Source: Hyphomicrobiales bacterium (GTDB taxonomy: Bacteria > Pseudomonadota > Alphaproteobacteria > Rhizobiales > Hyphomicrobiaceae). From it: a DNA stretch of 10,037 nucleotides. A model generated the notes under the pieces. That model worked only from the letters and a program-made list of their open reading frames with translations. It had not been told where the DNA came from and made no database searches. The stretch spans positions 1-10,037 of the forward strand of contig JAFKKW010000370.1 in NCBI GenBank assembly GCA_017304275.1, in the 5' to 3' direction. Positions 5,281 through 10,037 of the stretch are shown in pieces; position 1 is the first letter of the stretch; each line of letters opens with the position of its first letter. Both the position numbers and the translations under genes were made by a program.

Positions 5281-6804
5281 ATGAGGGACGGCAGGGCTGA
5301 CGCGGCTTCCGACGGCTTCACGCTCGCACGCTGGGTGGGGCTCGCCATCGTGCTGCCGGCGCTGATCGCCGTCACGCTTCTCGGGAAGGACACCCTGATG
5401 GTGGTCGAGCGCATCAACGATGCCGCCCTCGAGCGCGATGCGACGGCGATCGACCGCGGCCTCAAGATGCTCGGAGAGTTGAATGGCTCGGAGGTGCTGT
5501 CCCGCACCATGCAGGCGACTGCCTTCCGCCATGTGGCTCCGGACAAGCGGACGGACTGGATTCGCGAAAACTTCGGCTCCCGCGCGCTGACGCCCGACGG
5601 CGTGCAGCAACTCGTCATCGTCGATCCCGATGGCCGGGTGAGCTTCTCGAGCGACAACGACGGCGCGCCCCAGCACCAGCGTGTGGCCGGACTGCTTGCC
5701 GCATCCCGGGATCTGATGGAGCGCGCGCGCGAGCTCTACCGTTCGGTGCACACGTCGCAGGCTGCGCTGAAACCCGGCAGCCTCAGCGACGGCCTGTTCG
5801 CGACCGATATCGTCAAGGTCGATGGTGTGCCGATGATGGTCACCGCAACGCCCTTTGCGCCGGAGCCCAAAGAGTACGAAGCTCCCGCGGCGCCGACGCT
5901 GCTGCTCGGCGTGCAACCGCTGTCCGGGGAGCTGCTCAGCAAGCTCGAGGCGCTTTCCCATACGCGCGGGCTCAAGCTCGTGTCCGACCCGCAAGCGTCA
6001 CCGGCGGAGCCGCCGCCGCGTCCGATCCTGGATGCGCAGGGCAACATCGTGAGCTACGTCACCTGGACCTTCTCGCCGCCCGGGTACGCGATCCTGAAGG
6101 CGGCGCTGCCGGCGATCGCGCTGTCGCTGGCCGTGATCGCGTTCATGACCCTGCTCGGCGCCACAACCGTGCGCCGGCTGACGCGGAAGCTCGCCGAGAG
6201 CGAGCAGGCCGCGATCCACAGCGCGCACCACGACGCGGCGACCGGACTCGCCAACAGAGGCTGGTTCATGCGCGTGTTCGAAAGCGTGATCGCGTCCGAG
6301 GAGAGGACGCGTGCGACCTATGCCGTGCTGCTGATCGACTGCGATCATTTCAAGACCATCAATGACACGCTGGGCCATGCCGCGGGTGACGCCGTGCTGT
6401 CGGCCATCGCAAACCGGCTGAAAAGCTTCGGCAACCGGATCACGATCGCGGCGCGGCTCGGCGGCGACGAATTCGCCATCGTCACCGCTCCTCTCGCAGA
6501 CATGGACGACGCCGCCCAGCAGGTACAGGATATCCAGGACGCGCTGACGGCATCGGTGCTGTTCGAGAGCTATGTCATCCTGGTCGGCGTCAGCGTCGGG
6601 GCGGCGGTGTTCGAGGCGCCCTCGACGCTCACGATCGACACCTGGCTCGCGCGGGCCGACATGGCGCTCTATCGCGCCAAGCGTGACGGGCGGGGCTGCG
6701 CGCGGATCTACGACGCGACGATCGACACCGGCACGCTGCCTCTGATCCCGAGCACACGCCATCCTGCCAACGATCGCCTCACGAAGCCCGAGCAGGCGGC
6801 GTAG
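5281..6804 (+). CDS. Membrane-bound GGDEF diguanylate cyclase with periplasmic CHASE4-like sensor
   Basis: This 507-residue protein has a transmembrane helix near residues 16-34, then a periplasmic region of about 230 residues. That region starts with NDAALERDATAIDRGL, consistent with a CHASE4-like domain. A second helix (about 271-296) is followed by a linker and the GGDEF domain. The domain shows HDAATGLANR, LLIDCDHFKTINDTLGHAAGD and the signature GGDEF at 394-398, then ADMALYRAKRDGR. It should make c-di-GMP from two GTP. The positions of the RxxD product-inhibition site hold N and T instead (NRIT before IAARLGGDEF), so feedback inhibition by the usual I-site is probably absent. No EAL domain is present. 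The start at 5281 follows a purine-rich GGAGGGGAAGGGG. It is apparently monocistronic, with a hairpin downstream at 6841-6872. Confidence 0.93.
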   Translation: MRDGRADAASDGFTLARWVGLAIVLPALIAVTLLGKDTLMVVERINDAALERDATAIDRGLKMLGELNGSEVLSRTMQATAFRHVAPDKRTDWIRENFGSRALTPDGVQQLVIVDPDGRVSFSSDNDGAPQHQRVAGLLAASRDLMERARELYRSVHTSQAALKPGSLSDGLFATDIVKVDGVPMMVTATPFAPEPKEYEAPAAPTLLLGVQPLSGELLSKLEALSHTRGLKLVSDPQASPAEPPPRPILDAQGNIVSYVTWTFSPPGYAILKAALPAIALSLAVIAFMTLLGATTVRRLTRKLAESEQAAIHSAHHDAATGLANRGWFMRVFESVIASEERTRATYAVLLIDCDHFKTINDTLGHAAGDAVLSAIANRLKSFGNRITIAARLGGDEFAIVTAPLADMDDAAQQVQDIQDALTASVLFESYVILVGVSVGAAVFEAPSTLTIDTWLARADMALYRAKRDGRGCARIYDATIDTGTLPLIPSTRHPANDRLTKPEQAA

Positions 6805-6840
6805 CGACTTCGCTGGAGCCAGAGACTGCTCCCGTCATGT

Positions 6841-6872
6841 GTCCGTGCATGCGGGCGAAGCGTGCGACGGAC
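6841..6872 (+). terminator. Terminator-like hairpin after the diguanylate cyclase
   Basis: GTCCGTGCA (6841-6849) pairs with TGC-G-ACGGAC (6863-6872), a 9-bp stem with one bulged G and a 13-base loop. It lies 37 bases past the stop codon. No U-run follows, so it is not a textbook intrinsic terminator. Confidence 0.3.
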
Positions 6873-6900
6873 GATTCAAAGCGATAGGGAGTGTTGCGCT

Positions 6901-6955
6901 GGATTCCAGCTCCGCGCTCCGCGGCTCGAGGCCGGGGGGCGCTTGGCGGGAATGA
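6901..6955. repeat. REP-like GC-rich palindromic element
   Basis: GGATTCC near the left end pairs through ATTCC (6903-6907) with GGAAT (6949-6953). A second hairpin inside is formed by CCGCG (6912-6916) and CGCGG (6920-6924). Units of the form TGGATTCC...GGGAATGACGG are typical of repetitive extragenic palindromes in Hyphomicrobiales genomes. Only one copy is in this window, so its repetitiveness is inferred from general resemblance. Confidence 0.4.
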
Positions 6956-6969
6956 CGGGTCGGGCGGTG

Positions 6970-7047
6970 CTAGTGTCCCGATTCCGAAGTTCGCCAGAGT
7001 TCGCGGCTAGGCTCAGGAGCGAACTTCGGAATTAAAAGGGACACTAG
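6970..7047. repeat. 78-bp CTAG-bounded imperfect palindrome (MITE-like), copy A
   Basis: The outer arms, CTAGTGTCCC (6970-6979) and GGGACACTAG (7038-7047), are perfect 10-bp inverted repeats. The inner arms, ATTCCGAAGTTCGC (6981-6994) and GCGAACTTCGGAAT (7019-7032), are perfect over 14 bp. The arms are separated by one base on the left and five (TAAAA) on the right, and the central loop is 24 bases. The ends can be read as a TA duplication within CTAG flanking GTGTCCC...GGGACAC, the pattern expected of a non-autonomous IS630/Tc1-mariner-type element. There is no internal coding capacity. Confidence 0.7.
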
Positions 7048-7059
7048 AATCATAGACTT

Positions 7060-7137
7060 GCTAGTGTGATTCAGATCGAGAAATTCGCGCGCGACCGCGC
7101 TGCTTGATATGGCGAATTTCTCGATCATCACACTAGC
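7060..7137. repeat. 78-bp CTAG-bounded imperfect palindrome (MITE-like), copy B
   Basis: The outer arms, GCTAGTGTGAT (7060-7070) and ATCACACTAGC (7127-7137), are perfect 11-bp inverted repeats. The inner arms, GATCGAGAAATTCGC (7074-7088) and GCGAATTTCTCGATC (7112-7126), are perfect over 15 bp. A three-base bulge sits on the left side only, and the loop is 23 bases. It has the same architecture, length and CTAGTGT/ACACTAG ends as copy A, 12 bases away, but different arm sequences. The right end contains the stop codon of the YSC84-like gene. Confidence 0.7.
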
Positions 7138-7684
7138 GGTCGATGCGCGAGATCTTCGAGCCTTCGAGGGTCAGGTTGTACATCAGGCCCTTCTGATCGA
7201 GGATGAAACCGATCACCGGCTTCTTGATCTGGTTGGTGTCGATGGCGCCGCCGACGCCGATCGTCACCAGCGCAACAGATCCGTCGACGCCCACTTTCCA
7301 GCCGTGCTTGCGCTGGAAGCTCGCGAGCGCGTTCTCGGTCATGAAAAGGATGATCACCGTCCGCGCCTGAACGCCGAGCTGGAAGCCCACCGACGCGGAA
7401 ACCGTGTTGTAGTAGCCTTCGGTATAGCCGCCGCGGCGCAGGGCGCCCTCTCCGTACTCGCCGCCAAAGCCCATGCCGGCCTTCACGACGGAGGGAAATA
7501 CGAGCACGGCCGCCGCATCGCGCACGAGACCACGCGCGCCAGGCACCGTGCGATAGAACCTCTGCAACGCCACATCCACATCGGCGTCGATCTCGTAAGC
7601 CGAGCCGGCACGCGTCTCGCGCGGCGCGCCCACCATGAGCGCAAGCGCAACGAGCACGTTGAGCAGAATCGTTTTCGACGACAT
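7133..7684 (-). CDS. YSC84/SYLF-domain lipid-binding protein, exported
   Basis: This 183-residue protein has a signal peptide (hydrophobic residues about 6-20, cleavage probably after ETRA), so it acts in the periplasm or at the outer membrane. The mature protein is essentially one SYLF/Ysc84 domain: AAAVLVFPSVVKAGMGFGGEYGEGAL, then a tyrosine-rich GYYNTVSASVGFQLG region, later TIGVGGAID and KGLMYNLTLEGSKI at the end. SYLF domains bind phosphoinositides and other lipids in eukaryotes. Bacterial members are common but their function is not settled. GGGGGA lies six bases upstream of ATG 7684. The final Arg codon and the TAG stop lie in the right terminus of the palindromic element at 7060-7137. 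It shares direction with the Cys-rich exported protein gene 146 bases upstream, but the gap suggests its own promoter. Confidence 0.9.
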   Translation of the reverse strand: MSSKTILLNVLVALALMVGAPRETRAGSAYEIDADVDVALQRFYRTVPGARGLVRDAAAVLVFPSVVKAGMGFGGEYGEGALRRGGYTEGYYNTVSASVGFQLGVQARTVIILFMTENALASFQRKHGWKVGVDGSVALVTIGVGGAIDTNQIKKPVIGFILDQKGLMYNLTLEGSKISRIDR

Positions 7685-7701
7685 TGGACGTCCCCCAAGA
7701 G

Positions 7702-7737
7702 CGACTTCGACGCGACTCGCTCCCAAACGAGTCGAAG
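7702..7737 (-). promoter_or_regulatory. Leader stem-loop with two alternative pairings, upstream of the YSC84-like gene
   Basis: Two 7-bp perfect inverted repeats overlap here: CGACTCG (7713-7719) with CGAGTCG (7728-7734), and CTTCGAC (7705-7711) with GTCGAAG (7731-7737). They share bases 7731-7734, so they cannot both form fully. The structure ends about 20 bases before the start at 7684 on the transcribed minus strand. It may be a regulatory leader or an operator. Confidence 0.3.
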
Positions 7738-7830
7738 GTTCTGCATCATCTATCGAAAACAATGGAGCGAATGTGGCGTCGCGGCCCCCGACCCCGATCA
7801 TTCCGTAGCTGGACGGAGGATTTGCCTGTC

Positions 7831-8322
7831 TTAGCAGAAGATACAGGCGTCGCACATGGAACGTGCCTCGGCGATGTGGGCGTCGAGGATACGCGTGTAT
7901 TCGGCCATTTTGGGCTTCTGGCTGTCGCAGAGGGTCTTTTTCTTCTCGGGCTCGGCGAAGGCCGTCTCCCAGGCTTTCACGTACTCCGCCTTCTTGGAGC
8001 GGAATACAGAAGCGACCTTGCGCAGGGAGGTGACCTCCACGCACGGACTGACGGCCGCCCAGGTGCGCTTTTGCAGGTTCAGCTTGCGGCCGCAGAAGTC
8101 GAGCAGCGCATCGACGGTCGCGTACTCGTCGACGCGGCGCCACAGATCGGCGCGCTGCTCCTTGGAAATGCTTTCGAGGCCCATTTTGACCTGAAGGTAC
8201 GCGGTCCTGGTCTCCGTGGCGCGCGCAAGGCTGATCGCGGCCAGCCCGACCATCGCCGCGAGCCACCCCGCAGCCAGCCATCGCATCACTCGGCTGTTCA
8301 CGCCCGGCATACGCCCCCACAT
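7831..8322 (-). CDS. Exported Cys-containing protein ending in CxxCxxC, unknown function
   Basis: This 163-residue protein has an N-terminal hydrophobic segment (about residues 15-33, ending SLARA), indicating export or anchoring. The mature part is mostly helical and charged, with single cysteines in LLDFCGRK, VSPCVEV and KTLCDSQ. The last seven residues are CDACIFC (157-163). In the periplasm these six cysteines could form disulfides or bind a metal. I do not recognise the family. The start is uncertain: ATG 8322 is 13 bases from GGGAGG, ATG 8310 follows GGGGG closely, and ATG 8286 starts directly at the signal sequence. It lies 77 bases downstream of the Gre-family gene in the same direction. 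Confidence 0.7.
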   Translation of the reverse strand: MWGRMPGVNSRVMRWLAAGWLAAMVGLAAISLARATETRTAYLQVKMGLESISKEQRADLWRRVDEYATVDALLDFCGRKLNLQKRTWAAVSPCVEVTSLRKVASVFRSKKAEYVKAWETAFAEPEKKKTLCDSQKPKMAEYTRILDAHIAEARSMCDACIFC

Positions 8323-8399
8323 GTTCTTTGCATCGCCTCCCGGGACTCTAATTCCGGGCCGGGCGGTTCGGCAAGCGCTCCTCTATGGCTGCCTGGAGG

Positions 8400-8867
8400 C
8401 TATTCGATGGCGAGGATCTCGGCCTCGCTGCCGCCCGCGCGCACCGTATCGCCGACCGCCTTGCCCAGCAGAGCGCGGGCGAGCGGGGATACATAAGAGA
8501 GCGTGCCCTTGGCAGGATCGGCCTCGTCCTCGCCCACGATACGGAAGGACTGACGCCGGCCGTCCTCGCGCTCGAGCGTGACGCGAGCCCCGAAGCGAAC
8601 CTCCTCGGTATCGGCGTGTGGGGGCACGAGCTCGGCGGTCGCCCGCCGCTGGGTCCAGTAGCGCAGATCACGGGCTGCCACGTTGAGCGCCGCACGATCG
8701 CCCGACGCCTGCGCGTCCGCATAGGCGCGCGAAAGTCGCGCGACCTCCTCATCGATCTTCGCCAGCCCTTCCGCGGTGACGAGGTTCGGATTGTCGGAGA
8801 TCAGCCGCTCTGGCAGCTCATCGAAGGCCGCAAGGCCATCCGGCTCTTTGACGAATGCTCTGCTCAT
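8400..8867 (-). CDS. GreA/GreB-family transcription factor paralogue
   Basis: This 155-residue cytoplasmic protein has a Gre-type N-terminal coiled coil (about residues 29-80: LVTAEGLAKIDEEVARLS through ARDLRYWTQRRATAEL). A C-terminal FKBP-like domain follows (about 88-155: VRFGARVTLEREDG, then YVSPLARALLGKAVGDTV). It also has a 28-residue N-terminal extension starting MSRAFVKEPDG. GreA/B enter the RNA polymerase secondary channel and stimulate transcript cleavage through two acidic tip residues (D41 and E44 in E. coli GreA). Here GDRAAL keeps the first (D57) but has Ala60 at the second. It may therefore compete for the channel without strong cleavage activity, as other secondary-channel factors do. 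Such paralogues are common in Hyphomicrobiales alongside a canonical GreA. It is divergent from the YjbQ gene with a 70-base shared region. Confidence 0.85.
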   Translation of the reverse strand: MSRAFVKEPDGLAAFDELPERLISDNPNLVTAEGLAKIDEEVARLSRAYADAQASGDRAALNVAARDLRYWTQRRATAELVPPHADTEEVRFGARVTLEREDGRRQSFRIVGEDEADPAKGTLSYVSPLARALLGKAVGDTVRAGGSEAEILAIE

Positions 8868-8937
8868 GGTGGTTAATGCACTCCACTGTCGATCTCCAAT
8901 ATAGGCAATCGAGAAGAAAATAACGAGGAGCGCGCCG
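8868..8937. promoter_or_regulatory. Divergent promoter region between the gre-like and yjbQ-like genes
   Basis: This short AT-richer stretch contains TATATT on the minus strand (complement of 8898-8903), a good -10 for the gre-like gene that would give a leader of about 25 bases. On the plus strand the overlapping TATAGG (8900-8905) could serve the other gene. The -35 matches are weak on both strands. GAGGAG (8925-8930) is the ribosome binding site of the rightward gene. Confidence 0.35.
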
Positions 8938-9357
8938 ATGCGTCAGGAGCAGAAGGAAATCACCGTCATGACCTCGGGACCGGGGCTCTACGAGTTCAGC
9001 GACGCCGCGCGCAGCTTCACGCACGAGGCGGGCCTGTCGATGGGACAGCTCACGGCGTACTGCCGGCACACATCCGCCTCGCTCGTCATTCAGGAAAACG
9101 CGGATCCGGATGTTCAGCGCGACCTGCTCGCGTTCTTCAATCGTCTCGTACCCGACGGCGATGCGCTCTTCGTGCACACGATGGAAGGACCCGACGACAT
9201 GCCCGCGCATGTGAAGAGCGCACTCACGCAGACGTCGATCACGATACCGATCGTGCGATCAGCACTTGCACTTGGGACGTGGCAAGGTCTTTATCTCTTT
9301 GAGCATCGTCGCAAACCGCATGCACGCAACATCGTGCTGCATGCACTCGGCGAGTGA
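8938..9357 (+). CDS. YjbQ family protein (UPF0047, secondary thiamine-phosphate synthase-like)
   Basis: This 139-residue cytoplasmic protein is of the YjbQ/UPF0047 family (PF01894), at the usual full length. Diagnostic stretches are CRHTSASLVIQENADPDVQRD (residues 42-62, without break), then HTMEGPDDMPAHVKS (80-94) and a C-terminal LGTWQGLYLFEHR. The conserved His residues (44, 80, 91, 122) fit a metal or phosphate site. Family members show weak thiamine-phosphate synthase activity, which can replace ThiE under some conditions; the physiological role is unclear. ATG 8938 has GAGGAG seven bases upstream. It is followed in the same direction by the histone-like gene after a gap of about 160 bases. 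Confidence 0.93.
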   Translation: MRQEQKEITVMTSGPGLYEFSDAARSFTHEAGLSMGQLTAYCRHTSASLVIQENADPDVQRDLLAFFNRLVPDGDALFVHTMEGPDDMPAHVKSALTQTSITIPIVRSALALGTWQGLYLFEHRRKPHARNIVLHALGE

Positions 9358-9519
9358 TCTCGCAAACGATGCTCTCCATGAGCTCGCCGTTCGACGACGA
9401 GGACCAGGAACTCTCTCACCTGCACCTGGACCAAGCGTCACGAGACGACCGGCGCGTTCATGGATGTGAAGGAAGACAGCACGCTACCCAAAGGCGTGCG
9501 CAAGAAAGGGAAGAAGACA

Positions 9520-9675
9520 ATGGCCAAGAAAGTTGCCGTGAAGAAGAAGGCTGCGAAGAAGACGACTGCGCGCAAGCCGGCCAAGAAGGCCGTGAAGAAG
9601 GTCGCCAAGAAGGGGACCAAGCGGGTCGTCAAGAAGGCCCCGGCAGCGAAGAAGAAAGCCGCCAAGCGCCGCTAA
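9520..9675 (+). CDS. Histone-H1-like Lys/Ala-rich nucleoid protein
   Basis: The 51-residue product is built almost wholly of Lys, Ala, Val, Thr and Arg in AKK/KKA-type repeats (MAKKVAVKKKAAKKTTARKP and similar) and ends in KRR. This composition is that of bacterial H1-like or HU-tail-like DNA-binding proteins, which bind DNA non-specifically and compact it. No folded domain is visible. ATG 9520 is preferred, with AGGG nine bases upstream and purine-rich GAAGAAG closer. The frame also continues upstream to ATG 9460 (71 residues, adding MDVKEDSTLPKGVRKKGKKT) and stays open to 9382, so a longer protein is possible. The low-complexity AAG-rich sequence is prone to slippage, which also makes assembly errors possible. 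Confidence 0.7.
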   Translation: MAKKVAVKKKAAKKTTARKPAKKAVKKVAKKGTKRVVKKAPAAKKKAAKRR

Positions 9676-9693
9676 CGGCAGACAGGGCCGTTA
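9673..9693 (+). terminator. Hairpin overlapping the histone-like gene stop
   Basis: TAACGGC (9673-9679) and GCCGTTA (9687-9693) form a perfect 7-bp stem with a 7-base loop, starting with the TAA stop codon itself. A weak T-containing tract (ATTTCT) follows. This could be a terminator, though it lacks a strong U-run. Confidence 0.35.
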
Positions 9694-9717
9694 ACGATTT
9701 CTCCGGCCAGATCAACG

Positions 9718-9766
9718 GGCGGGCCATCGCTACTCGATGCTCTTTGTCGCGCAGCGATGACCCGCC
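9718..9766. repeat. 49-bp two-stem palindrome, REP-like
   Basis: GGCGGG (9718-9723) pairs with CCCGCC (9761-9766). ATCGCT (9726-9731) pairs with AGCGAT (9753-9758). The two stems are separated by a symmetrical 2+2 internal mismatch and close a 21-base loop. The long loop and symmetric layout suit an extragenic palindromic repeat or a strong hairpin between the histone-like gene and the next one. It has no protein-coding role. Confidence 0.45.
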
Positions 9767-9830
9767 GCCCCTTTGAGAAGCGGGGCGCAACCTGCTAAGG
9801 AGGCCTCCGAATCCATTCCGGGAGCCCCTC

Positions 9831-10037
9831 ATGAGCGACATCGAAAGCCAGACCCGTATCGCGACCGCCAAGCTGATCCGCAGCTATTACGACGCCTTCA
9901 ACGCGGGCGACAGCGAAGGCATGCTGGCTCACCTCACCGACGACGTGATCCACGACGTCAACCAGGGCGAGCGGCGCGTGGGCAAGGACAAGTTCCGCGC
10001 CTTCAACGCGCGCATGACGCACCACTACAAGGAGACG
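9831..10037 (+). CDS. Ketosteroid-isomerase-related SnoaL/NTF2-like protein, 5' part
   Basis: The frame starts at ATG 9831, with GGGAG (9820-9824) six bases upstream, and stays open to the window end (69 codons), so the gene is cut off. The sequence has the NTF2-fold opening helices TAKLIRSYYDAFNAGDSEGM, then LTDDVIHDVNQGERRVGKDKF and FNARMTHHYKE. This matches the conserved family described as steroid delta-isomerase-related (TIGR02096-like), usually about 130 residues. The fold forms a cone-shaped pocket for small ligands; the substrate of this branch is not established. A perfect 10-bp palindrome, GGAGGCCTCC (9799-9808), lies just upstream and might be a regulatory site or an accidental SD-like sequence. 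Confidence 0.85.
   Translation, partial: MSDIESQTRIATAKLIRSYYDAFNAGDSEGMLAHLTDDVIHDVNQGERRVGKDKFRAFNARMTHHYKET

Larger units (their letters stand above)
6805..7132. other. Gene-free 328-base stretch filled with palindromic elements
   Basis: No convincing reading frame lies here. In order it holds a terminator-like hairpin (6841-6872), a GC-rich REP-like palindrome (about 6901-6955), and two ~78-bp imperfect palindromes with CTAG ends (6970-7047 and 7060-7137). The last one runs into the stop codon of the next gene. Between the two ~78-bp elements are 12 bases of AT-rich spacer. The genes on both sides are transcribed toward it, so it is a convergent terminator region and a tolerant insertion site. 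Confidence 0.7.

Noticed and set aside
5998..6762. 254-residue open frame on the minus strand
   Set aside because: It is antisense to the GGDEF domain and rich in Arg and His without recognisable features.
7685..8320. Extension of the YSC84-like frame upstream, giving a 395-residue protein
   Set aside because: The extension is out of frame with, and antisense in character to, the Cys-rich exported gene on the same strand. The signal peptide and SD at 7684 define the true start.
9530..9670. AAG-rich tandem-like DNA that could be taken for a simple repeat
   Set aside because: The periodicity reflects Lys codons in the histone-like protein rather than a non-coding repeat.
1..10037. CRISPR array, tRNA, rRNA, transposase or prophage genes
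   Set aside because: No regularly spaced direct repeats, no cloverleaf-like or rRNA-like segments, and no transposase or phage domains were seen on either strand.

Overview
This roughly 10 kb, GC-rich window looks chromosomal and comes from an alphaproteobacterium, most likely Hyphomicrobiales (Rhizobiales). The basis is the gene set: an alphaproteobacterial-type Gre paralogue with an N-terminal extension, a lysine/alanine-rich histone-H1-like protein, a cupredoxin plus FTR1 iron permease pair, and a ketosteroid-isomerase-related protein. GC-rich palindromic repeats between genes also fit. No species can be named from the sequence alone. No rRNA, tRNA, CRISPR array or transposase gene is visible.

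Layout. At the extreme left edge a leftward gene probably begins (ATG at 6, good Shine-Dalgarno). It diverges from a tight rightward operon at 178-1866: an exported protein of unknown function, a small two-TM/pore-loop membrane protein (ATGA overlap with the first gene), and a nucleoside 2-deoxyribosyltransferase-family enzyme (TTG start one base after the previous stop). Next comes a two-gene iron-uptake operon (2003-3218), a periplasmic cupredoxin-like protein and an FTR1/EfeU-type permease. It is preceded by a candidate promoter that overlaps RirA-like and Fur-like half-sites. A leftward Zn-dependent alcohol dehydrogenase (3215-4213) diverges from a YbhB/PEBP protein (4330-4806). A small exported protein (4793-5065, minus) converges on the PEBP gene and diverges from a membrane diguanylate cyclase with a periplasmic sensor domain (5281-6804).

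The 328-base gap after the cyclase holds no gene but is packed with palindromes: a terminator-like hairpin, a REP-like element, and two imperfect palindromes of about 78 bp. The last two share CTAGTGT/ACACTAG ends and resemble IS630/mariner-derived MITEs. The second supplies the stop codon of the neighbouring YSC84/SYLF gene.

The right third holds three leftward genes: the YSC84-like lipid-binding protein, an exported Cys-rich protein ending in CxxCxxC, and a Gre-family factor lacking one of the two acidic tip residues. Rightward genes follow: a YjbQ-family protein, the histone-like protein, and a SnoaL/NTF2-like ketosteroid-isomerase-related protein cut off by the window end. Most genes are housekeeping or small accessory functions. 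The parts that best merit a second look are the three-gene operon with a degenerate channel-like pore and the CTAG-bounded repeat pair. I see no clear evidence of a defence island or a new multi-gene system.
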